From Polytrichum commune (lineage: Eukaryota; Streptophyta; Polytrichopsida; Polytrichales; Polytrichaceae), in contig OX485805.1 in the NCBI GenBank assembly GCA_950295325.1, positions 38,797,501 to 38,861,500 of the forward strand: a stretch of DNA of 64,000 bases. Reading direction: 5' to 3'. The position numbers and the translations under genes were made by a program. The notes under the pieces were generated by a model that was not told the origin of the DNA, searched no databases, and worked only from the letters and a program-made list of their open reading frames with translations. Positions 20,501-33,376 of this stretch are shown here, piece by piece (the stretch's first letter is position 1; the number at the start of each line of letters is the position of its first letter).

Positions 20501-23289
20501 GACTTTGAAAGTAGACAAGAAACTACCAGGGTCCTCCCCATGAAGCCAATTCTCTCCCTATGAAAATTTGTGAAGGTTTCATGTAAGGTAACTGGATATG
20601 CATTTCAGGTTCTGGCTACACGCTCTGGCAAGTGCGTGGACCGGATGAAAGTGGAGAAATTTCAAAAGCTTATGCTTTGGATTTAGAGGCCCATGGTCGT
20701 GATGTACGAAAAGTGCGAGCCTTGAAGCTGATTGAGGGCATAGAAGAGCTGCATAACTTACGAGTAGCTATGGAAGCCACTGATCCTGATGCGGTCCGTG
20801 AAAGTCGAGCACACGATCGGGTTCCCCTCACCAGCTGGCTTGATTCAAGTGGCCGCGTTCTGCTCATCGCAGATGGTAAAACATGACACATCTTTATTAG
20901 TTTTGCACATCACTACACTGATATGTCCAATAAGGTTGCCTTTGCAAATAGGTTGCCTCTTTACCCATGCTAATAACCTTGGGGCAAAACCAGATCACAA
21001 AAATCTTATAATATTATAACTGTGGTAGTTAAAATTCAAAATAGTGTGGAATGTCGATATTATCATGGGGCAACCTAATTGCATATATCAATGTACAAAG
21101 AAAGGAAATATAAACAGCATACATATCCAAGTTGGTTTATGTTAATTCTGGGAGCTCATGTCAATATTTCAATTTTCTACTGCTGGGATTACTGTAGTAA
21201 TGAATCTGCTGGCCCAACCACACAGCTTGCACCCAAGCTCAGGCATGCAAGTTCGGTGTAGCCAAGGTGAAAGAATTTGGACCCTAAAATGTGCTCAGAA
21301 TGGTGGACTGTTGTTTCGACACAAGTATTTTCTTGGACTAATTTTCCAAGTTCAAGCCTGAACATCAGACTTGTAATTTCTACAATTACAAGTTTGAGCT
21401 TGAACTTGAAAATTCATTTAGGGACCAACCTTGGGACATGTAATGGCTCAAATCCTGCTATCTTGGCCCACCAAACTTGCAAGCTTTGAGCTTAAGCTCA
21501 AGTTGTGTGTGGCAACCCCACGAATCAGTTAATAGCACGTGAAGTATCTGTTATGGTAGTCCTTTACTGACTCAAAATGTCAAAAAGAGAAAAAGAAAAA
21601 AAGAAGTACCTATTCTATGACTTATACAAAGCAATTTATCATCTCTGTCTTGATTTGAAGAGTACGAAACTGCTTGACACCTTTCCATACATCTAACCAT
21701 CCACTAGCCAGGTAGCTTTTGAACCAACAGTTTGTGTCTAAGACCATGGCTCTCTTGCTTGCATATCATAACTAATGTCTTGCTATGTGCAGCTGCACAT
21801 GGAATGTTCCCTGGCCCTGGACAAGGTGCTCAGACTGCTTTTGAAGATGTTCATCAGCTCTCCATACTCCTGCATGAGGCTTTTTCCAGCTCCACCCCTG
21901 AAGCTGATTTGATAGACGCTCTGAAAAGGTTTCCATCTCAACCTAAAAGAAATGGATATCGTCTCTCAATGTTATGTGCCACAAATAATCATTTCTAGGT
22001 TCAATTTGTCAATAAACTATCGATAGGTTTGCACCGGTCCTGGACTGGTATATGGGTGAATGCATGGGTAACAATAATCAACATCAACAATGGTATTAAG
22101 GAACCTATCTGTGTAACACCACTCAAATAGTAATATTTGGTGGGAATGTCAAGGTGAGAGAATCTTTGTATACCCAAGTTCTTACTTGGGTCAATACCAT
22201 TCTCAAGCATATTGAGACGAGGGCGATTATACCTAGGTATGAAGGTTCTTACATGGTATATAGACATGAATGGTCTCAACAACACAAATATAGTGAGATA
22301 CCCATACCCTACTGATATCGAAATTACTCGGTATTTTCCTAAACTTAGTGTATTGTTTATGGTATTTAGTGTCACACACACTATTGGCAAACAATATTTT
22401 ACTAGATGCCTAGAGGTCTCAACGTGTCACACCCATTAATTTTCAACATCTATTTGCATTGTGAATGGCAAGTGTCATCTACTTATATTTTAGTGTGCAA
22501 GAGGAAGACATTCTTGAACATACTAATGGCAAGTGTCATTTGTGTACACTTTCAGTCAACTTGTAGACCATTGTGTAACATAGGTGTACACCTCATACCA
22601 CTATTGAACACACTCATGCCCAAATATTAGGAAACAAGTGCCATGAGGTGGCACTAATGGTGAAGTTGTTGATCTTTAGTGTAACCTAGCATAAGCCTCA
22701 AATAAGATAAGTAACACTATTACACAAGTGACACAAAATACCATAAAACGGTGTAGTACAGTTATTCCACCTCACCAAATCCTGTTGGCAACCAACCTAA
22801 TGGTAAGCTAACATGATGTAATGCTTGGTAAGTTCGACACTGGAACTTGGATATTTGTGTTAGTAACTTAGGACATGGGGTTAGGAGGCTGGGCTAAATT
22901 TAGGCACTGGCATGTATAAGGTTGTTAACATCAAACCTTACATAATCACAGGAGAGATCAAACAGTTTGGAATGGGTTTGGTATTGAGGAAGGATGATTC
23001 ACAATTCAGTGCTCCTGGAGGTAACAGTTTTTGTTGTGTTTGTTAAATTTTATCTTCTTTCAGATTCGAGCAAATACGCATACCGCGCTGTACAAGGATC
23101 CAAACTTTTGCAGCTGAAACTACGCGAATCTCCAAATTTGTTCCAGAGTGGGTGCAGAACTTGTCTCTAGAAGAGAAGTTTAGGAGATTTCTAGAATTCA
23201 CGGCGTGGACCAGACAGTACCCAGACTCTATAGCAGGTGATCCGGAGCTAACCTACTGGAAGCCAATTCCAGAATCTATTGCAGTTTAA
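17595..23289 (+). CDS. FAD-dependent monooxygenase (class A, zeaxanthin epoxidase/salicylate hydroxylase-like), seven exons
   Basis: Predicted 440 aa from exons 17595-17751, 18127-18377, 19562-19764, 19880-19962, 20609-20875, 21793-21928 and 23064-23289; every junction keeps frame with GT-AG signals. An N-terminal Rossmann fold carries IVGGGLGGLALAVGLQERG (about 9-27) and ends in HVFER, binding the ADP part of FAD. The DG motif is LLVGADGVWSQVR (Asp about 171). The third FAD motif reads ADAAHGMFPGPGQG (about 320-333), where the usual GD is AD. The C-terminal RIPRCTRIQ is also typical. Such enzymes hydroxylate or epoxidise small molecules using NAD(P)H and O2; the substrate cannot be told. No transit peptide or membrane anchor is obvious. 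Introns 2, 4, 5 and 6 contain MITEs. An AATAAA lies at 23443. Confidence 0.87.
18976..19489. mobile_element. TA-flanked MITE, family 1, copy A (intron 2 of FAD monooxygenase)
   Basis: Left end CACCGTTTATGGTATTTAGT; right end on the opposite strand CACTGTTTATGGTAATCAGT; TA on both sides. About 514 bp. The interior shares the phrase ATGCCTAGAGGTCTCAA and a CTCATAACACTATTGAACA stretch with the copy at 22351, and contains a diverged internal repeat ending TTGAGCATAC. Confidence 0.72.
20273..20496. mobile_element. TA-flanked MITE, family 2, copy A (intron 4)
   Basis: Left end CACTGATATGTGCAATTAGG; right end on the opposite strand CAATGGTATATGCAATTAGG; TA on both sides; 224 bp. The interior shares CAAAACCAGATCACAAAAA with copy B. 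Confidence 0.78.
20916..21093. mobile_element. TA-flanked MITE, family 2, copy B (intron 5)
   Basis: Left end CACTGATATGTCCAATAAGG; right end on the opposite strand CATTGATATATGCAATTAGG; TA on both sides; 178 bp. Same interior phrase as copy A, only about 420 bp away across exon 5. Confidence 0.76.
22351..22753. mobile_element. TA-flanked MITE, family 1, copy B (intron 6)
   Basis: Right end on the opposite strand CACCGTTTTATGGTATTTTG with TA outside it. The left end is eroded (TATTGTTTATGGTATTTAGT). Same orientation and interior words as the 18976 copy; about 403 bp. Confidence 0.68.
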
Positions 23290-23319
23290 ATGATCAACTT
23301 GGCATTGCAACCAACGAAT

Positions 23320-23550
23320 GGAGAGAACCAACCGCTAGTTACAGATGAACCGGTTGAGTTTGAGAAATAACCTGTCGAAGTTCTAAGACTTCAGCGAAAT
23401 AACAAATCGTTTTAGAGGAATCTGTGGAACATACCTCAATTTAATAAAGAATACCCGGGAAGATCACAACATGTAACTGGTTGGACTTGGAAGCACTAGG
23501 ACTTTGACTGATTATGCCCAAAAATCTCCCACGACACTGATTGCAACGAT
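23320..23550 (+). repeat. dispersed 230-bp repeat, copy 1, at 3' end of FAD monooxygenase
   Basis: Begins about 30 nt after the stop codon and matches 58369-58595 in direct orientation, including GAACCGGTTGAGTTTGAGAA, TCGTTTTAGAGGAAT, CAATTTAATAAAG and GATTATGCCCAAAAATCTCC. It contains the AATAAA at 23443-23448, so the gene probably uses a polyadenylation signal inside the repeat. Confidence 0.75.
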
Positions 23551-26331
23551 TAGGAGGACAATGTTTTGGTTCCATACAGAAATTGCTTGTTTTGCAATCC
23601 TTGACTTGAAGTAAAATGTAGTGTGTGCCATGTGCCACTAACAAACGATGTGTCCAGTAAGCGATTTGGCAAGTGGGGCCTTGAATCTGCTCTTGTTAAA
23701 GTTCGCTTTGGAAACTCCACTACATAGTCCTGTTACTGTGGCCCACAGTAATTTTCTAGAGCCCACACTAATTCTCATCTGAATCAATGTGGGCCACATT
23801 TATTTTCAACCCACGCTAATTTTTCAGTAACAAACTGGTGTAATGCTTTTCTAGAAAATTAATATGGGTGATTATTTTATTTTGTACTGCTATTGTCTAT
23901 GACTAATGTTTAGTCTGTTGGTTGAAAGTCCTTTGAAGACTTGGGGCAAGAACCGGGGCGTTGGACCCACATTGATTCCAGTGACCAATAAATTAGTGTG
24001 AGATACACTAAGAGGAATATTTAGTGTAGGTCCAAGCAGAGTTCGGGAAGTTTTTGAAGCCTTAGTGGCTAATTGCTGGTAGTTGCTGCGAAGAGTCAGA
24101 TTTTTTCCAATTTACATCCGCAAGAGCTGGTCTTTTGTAAAATCAATCGGCCAATTGCCTATATTTTCATATTTTCATTGGCCAATATCCGATTAAATGG
24201 AATTCATATCGGCATTAATTGTTTTAAAAATGTATGAAAGTTATTAGAAATCATTTCTTAGTACAAAATCTTGAATAAGTGAAAAGAAAGGCATGTTCAA
24301 AACTTTAAATTTGAAGAGTTAATATCCTTGGCAGGAATTGAACCTAGCAATGCCTTCACCGCTTGAAGGCCAAGGGTCCCCCAATTCTTCATAGAAGCAA
24401 TTGGATTTGGTCATGGAAAGGTTGCATAGTTCAAAAAGTTTAAGGTTTAGGGTACTTCCTCAAGTGCATCATCAAATGCCCCAGACAAATAGCGCTCTGG
24501 ATTGCTATACAAATAGCGAAACTTAACAACATCCTTCCAAAGATCTTGCCGCCGTGGAGCAAGTTGCCGTTCATCTTCGAAGCCTTGACCTGCATCCCTC
24601 GATACATGCTTGCACTCAGATACCCATGCTCATGACCCGGAGGGTATCGGTTACCATTTCTTGGGTATCGGCCAATATTTGAATACTTCTTCCGGCTGAA
24701 ATCCAGTAACTCACAAGAAGAATCGACTACATTTCCGGGACATTTTCTGGTCCATCGGCTAATTGCCGGAGGATTGAAATTACAGTCGGATTGCCATCTA
24801 ATGGTTGGAAATTTGAACTGGCCATGAGGGGAAATCCATCAGCTGATAATGAACTAGCCATCGGTTTTCCCCGACCATTGGGTCCAAGTCTTCTCTAATA
24901 AATCTACTGTTGGCAAACACAAATGTGAAGATACAAGTGCAAGAGTGTTTGAGGGTTGGAATTAAGTGATGCGTTATACAAATGTACGAGGTATTTTACT
25001 TGCAATTATTTTTGGAGTTATGAAGGCCATCACATGCTCAAAAGGATAAGATAAGCAGGTGCTATTTGGTTGATTTTCTTATTAAGTCACCTCCATTTTA
25101 GTGGTGTCGTTACATGAGAACAAAGAACTAACATCTAGAAGACATGCAATTGGTAGAGATTGGACTTTTTTCTTCAAATTTTGTCAACTACTCCATAGTG
25201 AATACGAATTGGAAGGACCACTTCCAATAACCATATCTTTTTTTCAGGAGGGCTGATTGTCAATCCAACTTTTGCTGATGCTTCATCATAGATTTGCTAT
25301 AGATTATTCTGTATCTTCATCCAAACTATTTAGTTTAGATGAAGGTACACTAATACACTCACATTTAGGAATATTTAGAAGATTTGTGATTCAGAATACG
25401 TAAGTTTCGTTTTGTTAATTAAAATTGGGAGAAGTTGAAGCACATGAAAAATGAACCAAATAAAAGACACATACCTTTACATCAAGACAATCATCAATCG
25501 ATTGCAATGCTCATCATCCAATCAATAGCTCAAATCAAATTAGTATTATTAATGGATTTGCTGTTAGTGAAACTCTTGTTTGTGTTTACTTCCTCCAAGG
25601 AGAGAGTTCAAGTTCTTGGAAGCATTTCCTATGCATCCATTCACCATAGAAAATGCAAATCATCTGCATCCTTGTCCGATTGTAACATAGCAATGTTTTA
25701 AACCTCACCCTTTCTAAATAGGAGTTATTTGAGAATCTTAACATCTTTATTCCCACTTGAATCTAATATGTGAACCGTGGATGGTGCCTCACAACTTCTC
25801 CCTTGTGGCAATTCAAAAGTACCTTGGTAACATGCACAACATATCTTTACAAGTGCAATACCCCCTCCACTCGCAATTTTTTCTTCATTGACAGCCCAAT
25901 TGTTCAGAACAACAACTCACAGAGGGAAAATAGGAAGAAGAAAAAAAAGGGCACCAGCTTGACGGCCATCTTGAGGATCTTAATTTACAAGTTTCAACCA
26001 GACCAGAAACAATCACACTGTTTGGACAAGGGGAGCCATATGAAAGTGATAAAGTGCAAGGTCCTGTCAAGTATACCTTGCCTTTAAGCCCAACCACCAA
26101 CACAGAATCTTGTCTATGGCTTCACCGAAGCTCTCTTCAGGAGGCGACAATCCTACACTGTCTCTACAATCATCACTTTGTTATAAAAAAAAGAAAAAGA
26201 AAAAAAAGGAGTTTCTCTACACTTCATCGACTCCACATCTACAATAGTGACTCTGGACATGTGGACATAACACAATGTATGTGGGCCAGCTTGCAAGTTG
26301 GTGGCACCCATTATGCAGATTTCTCTATGAT
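23551..26331. other. intergenic spacer, no gene seen
   Basis: AT-rich sequence with short open frames only. Repeated GGCCAAT/ATCGGC words (24140-24900) suggest an old repeat. A tRNA-like fold lies at 24326-24375, reported separately. The right end (25700-26330) is presumed 3' flank of the ALY gene. Confidence 0.45.
24326..24375 (-). other. tRNA-like or SINE-head fragment
   Basis: On the minus strand a 7-bp stem CCTTGGC/GCCAAGG encloses a hairpin (CCTTCA/TGAAGG) and a T-arm-like GGTTCAATTCC resembling a pol III B box. It is only 50 nt, too short for a full tRNA. It may be a tRNA-derived SINE relic or a decayed tRNA. Confidence 0.3.
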
Positions 26332-28992
26332 CTAATTCGTTTGCATTGCCTCTGCATGGTAAGAATCCAGATCAGCATCTAGGTCTTCCACACTCTTGTC
26401 TGCAGCTGGAGGTCCTCCTCTACCTCGGCCCCTGCCACCTCGGCCAGCACCCCGGCCTCGCCCTCCAGCACCACCTCCCCTGCCTCGCTCAGATCCTCTA
26501 CCACGGGTTGTGGGAATCATGGCTCTGTTACCACCAAAACACAAGAGCTGAAGGTAAGCTCAAATGACACTTAACAAGTAAGAAAAACCATTTACATGCA
26601 CTTTCACCATCCAATTTGTACCAACTTTAAGGCCACTTGCTCCGTCACAGTAAGCCAATGTTGTGCCTGTTAATGACACACCATTAAGAAAAAGTTTGAT
26701 CCCAGACGGCCACAACAAACTCTCCATTTCAGGTTCCAAACAGCTTGACACAAACATCTACTCAAATGCAAGACAAGGGACACCTGCTCTTCAACAGAGA
26801 CACCAAGATTTGTTTACAGCAAGACACTGGTACTGCTATCTACATCCAGTGACTTCTCTTTGACAAGATACAGTACTGCATAATTGACAATCACAATCGT
26901 GGAAGAACCATAATCGGATTCAGATTCAAACTACACAAGCTATTGCAAGGATAATTCCCAAATTGATTTGACATATAATTCAGCTCTGCAGCTATACTCT
27001 AAAAATATGTAGTTTTGCCTCCTGCTTTCATTCAGTATACTACAGTCATTGGCTTTATAAGAGACCTAAACAAATCAGGTAAGTAGAATCTGTTCGATTT
27101 TGAGCAAGGAAAGTATGACATACACTCGTGCAGCAGCAGCTCGACCTCGGGCAGCAACAACTGCCAAGGCCCCATTCATAGCTCGAACAGCTGGTGCTAC
27201 AGAAGCTGAGTTCAGATTTGTCCCAATCAGCTCTATCTTCATTGGCTTGCCATCGAGCTGCACATTATTGTATCTCTTAACAGCTGCAATCGCATCAGGT
27301 TTTCTTGTAAAGACTACCTCTGCAGTTCCCTGGTGACACAGAGCACATGTCAGAACATTCCACAAGCATAACTCTGGGTAATGCACACATTATCCCACTC
27401 AGTGATGGTGCCATAATTTGGATAATATCCACTAGAAGTGGTCAGGGTAAGATGGTCCAGCTACTTCCCAGGCTTCATGCTCTATTTTCACCACAAACAA
27501 TCATGTTGCTAGCTTTGCTTTTGAATATGTTCTAAATCACCAGAAGGTTCTCACCTTTGAGCGTCCACTGCGATCATAATTAATGGAGCACCTCTTCAAG
27601 TCACCAACTTCTGAAAACAGCTCCTGATTAGCCCCAGAATACCAAATGTTAAAAAGACACTATACTGACAACTTAAGAAAGGCTCCACAAAAGAGATGTA
27701 CTTCAATGCAATTATTAACCATGAGCTCACAAGTGGTATGCACACAGGTTACACAACATTCATTTACATTGAGTACGCAGTGCTTCACAGGCTTTAAGAC
27801 CCTCTAACAAACCATCCACAGCCCGATCCTTACAGACAAATAGACTGTTGATTGAAGAGAAATAAATATAGAAACAAAGCAGGACAAACAACAAATGCAG
27901 TCATTACAGCTGGTTATTTGATAGGATGATTTATTCAAAAGCAATTAGGTCACATAGATGTGAAAAAACACATAATCTAATGATGGGGATTAGTAGCACC
28001 AGCTGCACTCACCTTGATATCATCGTTTGACACTCCGTAATCCAGGTTTGAGATGTATAACTTTGTGCCTGTCTCTATACCGCCTCCCAGACCTCTGGAA
28101 GGTGCCGGTACTACAGGAGAGAAATCGTTGTACATGTCATGCTGCCATGTTGTGTCAGGAGCTCGTTGGGCCGGCTGTTTCCACAATCAGAACACACAAA
28201 TTGCCAGTGCGCACCACCATCAGCAAAAACAGAATCTCACACTCTCTCGCGAATAACACACACCCACACACTCACACAGCTGCGCCACAAACAACAAGCA
28301 CCAACTACAAACGCTGCAGAAGAGGCGAGCCACATCCTGGGAACTTTTAGATATGGATACCTCCTCCCAGGACATGTGCGTCACACCACAGGAGCTCACT
28401 GTGTACGTGTCAAAGCGCTGACTGGATGGAATTCACCAAAGTAGGCCTCCAGCAGTCCAGCCGGAGATGCACTTAAGCACAGCACGTCCACAAGTCCCCC
28501 AAAAAATTCCAATCATCCCTATCCATATCAAAACCACCAAATCCCTGCTCCCTTGCAACACCGTGCGTCTTCATAATAAAGCTCGCCCTGATGCTCATAG
28601 CATACCAATTCAAACGCCTTTCCTCACTCAAGAATAGGGGGATCCTCAACAGTCTCTGAGCCTGTTCCATCTTTTCTTTTCCTTTGTGTCTACATATATA
28701 TTTTCAATGTGTTTTTCAATGTCTGCCATTGCCACTAGGTGTAAGTGAATAATGAAAGAAGGCCTCTTTTTCTTGCCTTTGCTGTCGCGTAAGGCGTTGC
28801 TCGGGCTGTAGCCCGAGCCATTGGTCTGCGGGCTGGCCCTGAAGTCTTGCTCCCAGGATAGCCCCCAGCACTCGCTGCGCCTCTTCGAGAACCCGTGCCG
28901 CGGCCACCGCCACCACCTCTACCGCCGCCGCGCGTCGCAGTCTTATTGTTCTTGATCAAGTCGTCCAACGACATATCTAAAGCACTCGTCAT
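26332..28992 (-). CDS. ALY: ALY/REF mRNA-export adaptor (THO complex subunit 4), five exons
   Basis: Predicted 281 aa from minus-strand exons 28992-28777, 28174-28013, 27623-27555, 27329-27124 and 26524-26332, all in phase. N-terminal MTSALDMSLDDLIKNNK is the conserved ALY start that contacts UAP56, followed by an RGG-type arm. The RRM runs from TKLYISNLDYGV (RNP2, about 109-120) through SINYDRSGRSKGTAEVVF (RNP1 region, about 140-156) to VQLDGKPMKIEL. A second R/G-rich arm (RGRGSERGRGGGAGGRG) leads to the conserved tail SVEDLDADLDSYHAEAMQTN. It couples the TREX complex and spliced mRNA to the export receptor in the nucleus. Intron 1 appears to use a GC donor (AAAG|GCAAGA); no in-frame GT donor precedes the stop there. 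Length agrees with plant ALY proteins (about 240-295 aa). Confidence 0.92.
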
Positions 28993-31900
28993 CCCTGCTC
29001 CTCTACCTGGGACGCAGAATCCTCCCCTCCCCTGCAGCCGAAACCCGGAACGTCGACTCCTACCAAACCCTAGCTGATGATCGTTGCCGAAATAAATAAC
29101 CTTCCGAAGCGGCGACAATTCCTAGTACCACTCGAAGACGATGAAGTACTGAATACGAAACCGGAGCCCGCGCTATTGAAGACACGGTGGAGCGAATGAG
29201 CAGCAATATGAGATGGCCAAGAATACTTGAAGCAACGGCAAGGTTGAAACGGTCTCGGGGGAAAAAAAATATATCTAAACGCTGGAGCTGGTTCTGACTG
29301 ACTCAGTGTGGGCGAGCGCTTGGAGTGATAAGAAGGGCGAAACTTGTTACGAGGTCGATGAGTTCGTGAGCGTGTCCATACGCCAGGGTATCAGAAGATA
29401 GCAAAATAACAACGGCAATAGAAGTGGCTGATAAGGCAGCGCTGTCCCCAGAGGAGGAAGGAGAGCAACGCAGAGACAGAGCGGAACGAGGGTTTGGTGG
29501 CTATGGCGACAGCAGGACGAAATCTCTGCGAGGGAAACACCAATTCCAAAGGCAGCGATTTAGGTTCCTTCTTCATCCACCTCTCATCATCCATCCATCC
29601 ACTCCTACATCCACATCCACACGTTTTCATCCTTGATGGCGGGAGAGAAACTGCAGCATCGGATGCCCTCCCATGCACTTATTTATCATTCATCCATCGA
29701 TGAGTCAAGGAACAAGTTAACTGTTCAGAAATTGGTTGGGTTGCACCTTTGTTGGCTTTGTTTGTAGGACAGAGCCTATGTATGCATCGACTCCTCTGTT
29801 TCAAGAGCAGATTTCCTAACCACTTTGTGTTCACACTTGGACGTTACTTGTTCCTACTATTTCTGGTCCAGTTTATTTAATGTGGATGTTAACTATAGTT
29901 ATATATATGTAGTTAACTATAGTTTCTCCCTATTATGTATTGAAAAAAATATGATTAATTATAGTTATTTTGGTAGTTGTTAATTATATTATTTTAATTT
30001 TTTGGGTGATAAATAAGTAGCTTCAGTCCTTGACCGGTATTTTGAGAAGAAGGTGCACAAAATCTAAGAAAGGTTTGGTTATAGGCATAGTAAATAGCCA
30101 TGAGCTGGCATGAGCAAAGTGGACAGCTATTGTTGTAGTTTTTCATGAGAAAGGACAAAGCCTCACGGTTCGACCGTTTTCTTGTTTGTAATACATAATG
30201 CACTCCCGCTCATGCATTATCATAAAGTAAAGGCTCGCGGACGGATTTCCTTGGACCCAAGGAGTTTACACTAGGTTCACATGGAAACAATCTTCAAGCC
30301 TGGGTCCAATTTTGAGTTTTAAAAGTAAGATACGTTTAACTTTTAGTATTCCGTATGGATTTTTGTGTCCAAATGCAACATTATAACATGGATGGGATGC
30401 AAATGACTGTGTTTTGTTCAATCTTGTTGTGGCAATGGATGACACTTGTAACTACTTGTTCACATGAAGGTAATATATTTTATCTCAAACATGCTCAAAA
30501 TCCATGTGCAGCAAACATCTTTCACCGGTTGGATGCAACAAAAAAACACACAAATTTTTAATTTTCTTTTGGTCCAAATGTCATGTCGTATAATTTTTAA
30601 AAATTACAAAATGCAAGCCAATGAGTGTGCAAGTATTTCATCATAAGTCATACACTCAACAAAACGAGTGAAAGAATAAGCAATGAATGCCCGTTACTCA
30701 CCCCCCTTAAACCATGGATGAAGTCGTTTTCTTCTTGACTAACACCACAAACAAAATAATAATAATAATAATAATAATAGTTTTAATAAACACTTGTCTT
30801 TGTGAATGATGGTTAATTAGATGAGTAAGTTCATCAACTTAACTTACATGCAGCTCTTTCACATGCCGCTTGCTTAATTGATATGCCAAGAAGCTTGAAT
30901 TGGAGGTCAGATCTCTTGGTCCCCAGCCTCCCTCCCCAAGCTAGCTTTCCGATTCTACCAATTATTTGGTTTGCCCTCTTAACTGGTTTCTCTTATTAAT
31001 TGTGTCTTTTAAAAATATGTATTAAATTTATAAAAATAATTAAATAAACAACTCTAATGTTGCCATTGATGTGGATCATGATGTCGCTTGATTTTCAAAT
31101 TGATCTAAGTTTATATGTAATCCTGAAACATGCATAACAAGAATTAGAGGATCCATGACAACTACTGCCTCCTTTCAAAGATGAATGCTTTGACCGGGCA
31201 TAAACAAGCTAGCAAGCACCTATCTATCTGCCCCAAAGGCAAGCCCCTAGATAAGCCCCTAGGTTTCCAGATGGTATAGTAGGTTGAAAATGTTTGGTTC
31301 GTATAAATACCCCACTATGATTGGGTGGATTGTAGGTGGTAGGGCGCACCATAAATGAAGCCCTTTCATAGTTTATCATGATGGTTATCAAAGCAACACC
31401 ACTCTCAAGGTTGTCAGTGCATGCCTTACCATGGCCATGTGCCTTGATGCAGGGGTGGGCCTCACATATGTCAAAATGGGTTACATGGCCGGCCCAGCCA
31501 AAAAATGGTAGGCAAACCCCGACTACATGAACCTCATGTGCTAAGGCCAACAGAGCTTGTCTCTACTGCAAGTGTGATGATTGCCATGAAGGCTATATAG
31601 TTATTGTCACAATAACTATTGGCCTTCACCAACACAGTGTGAGCGTATATTGCCAAAGTCTAAGGCATTAGCTTTGACGATCCAACCACACCTCCAATAT
31701 GGAAATTTGTAGACCTATCCAACAAGGCATTGACAAACAAACGTCCTAAAACCCCATGCCCCCCTTGTTGAATCTCTCATTTTGTCTTGTTGGTCAGCTT
31801 GTAAGCATTTCTCGGCTTCCACGCTTGTTGAATATATTAATTAACACCAATTATATGTAATCTCGTCAACCCTACTAACATCGATGTGCGGTGGTTAAAG

Positions 31901-33341
31901 CTTTGAATTCTCGAAATTGGATAAACCCCTTAGCACCCTTTCCACCATTATGTCATCCCATAAAGTTCCTCCCAAAGTGGTGATGAGACAAATACCGCAA
32001 GGATGCAAACTATGGAGTCCCTACAAAAGGTGTTGATCCCTTTGGTTATGGCATACTCAACAAATAATGTGGAAAGAGACCAAATGACCCAACAAATAAT
32101 CTAGAGAAAGAGTAATGACCCCTACAAATAAGGTCATCAAGTAGGGCCACACTTTGCCGTGCTACTTGAATTCCTTTTCCTTGGTGTTGGACAAGTCAAC
32201 ATGTGATGATCCTTAAGAAATCTCCAAGGTGAAGGGGCATTCTAAGCATGCTTAAATCACAATCCATTGAAAGAGAATAATTCATCATGATTTAGAGGTA
32301 GCTTTTATATTGGATTTGTGGCAACGTTTGTAAATGCAAGCATGGATTACGAGATGTCAAAATCACCTAAGATCGTGAAACCAAACTTCAAGTCCCTTAA
32401 AAGAATATAGCATATTAGGATCATGACAAGATTTGTGGGACAATTGTATGAGGCATTTATTACCCATGTGGATGATCAACTTTGGGAATGCAATTGAGGC
32501 ACAACATAGGAGGAACTTCACATAAATTCTTGAATCCAATCTTTTGCAATTTTTCTGTCTTGGCTCCAAGTTTGTGCCTTCCAAAATTCTCGCCTAAGAG
32601 TTTGTGTGCAAACTGTGTTGCCATGATCTAAAAGTTGTTATCGTAAAACGTGGTGTTTGTTGCTCCCCCATGACTTGGAGAGTTTGCTCTTGAAGCTTCA
32701 TCCATCTGCGAGGGCTTAAAGGCCGAGATGTGGCACATGTGTAGGCAATGCCAATTAGAATGTTTGTAAATCTATGTTTGAGATGGTAGGCAACACATGG
32801 GTTCAAGATGGCTTTATGGCCTGAATCTAACATGCTCAACATGCACCTTCCATCCTACTTGGCGCCTTGCATGATAAATAACCAGTTGGAGAGAGCACAT
32901 GGAGCATTCAGAATTTCAAAAACTTAAAATGGAAAGGGCCTTTAAGGAACATGTAGCTAAACAAAACAAGGGAAAACCTTTGGTTATTTAACATCAAATT
33001 GATGATAATGTGCAAGAATTCTAATCTCGACTTGTCTTTTTCTAAAGCATTGTAGTTAGAAAGCATTGAGAACTTATTATATAGCTTTGTTTTCACTATG
33101 GCGTTTTGCCATTAATTTAAAAAAATAATGAGTTGTTCATTTTTTGCCTCCTATACCTCTTATATTTGCAATATATTTGGGGAAGTGTGTAGGATTAGAA
33201 TTTCACTTTATGCCTTTATTATTATTTGAGAAGAAACCTCCATAGTTAGGGTTGAGTTGTTTTTTTATTTTTATTTTTATTTGATAGGTTTTATACATCA
33301 ATATGTAGGCTTACACGCCACTTACAAGAAGTGGGTGCAAA

Positions 33342-33376
<35 letters not shown>

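Noticed and set aside
26346-27336. Plus-strand frames opposite ALY exons
   Set aside because: Antisense shadows of the R/G-rich arms and RRM of ALY.
28053-28444. Plus-strand frames across ALY exon 2 and intron 1
   Set aside because: Antisense of a well supported minus-strand exon; no domain.
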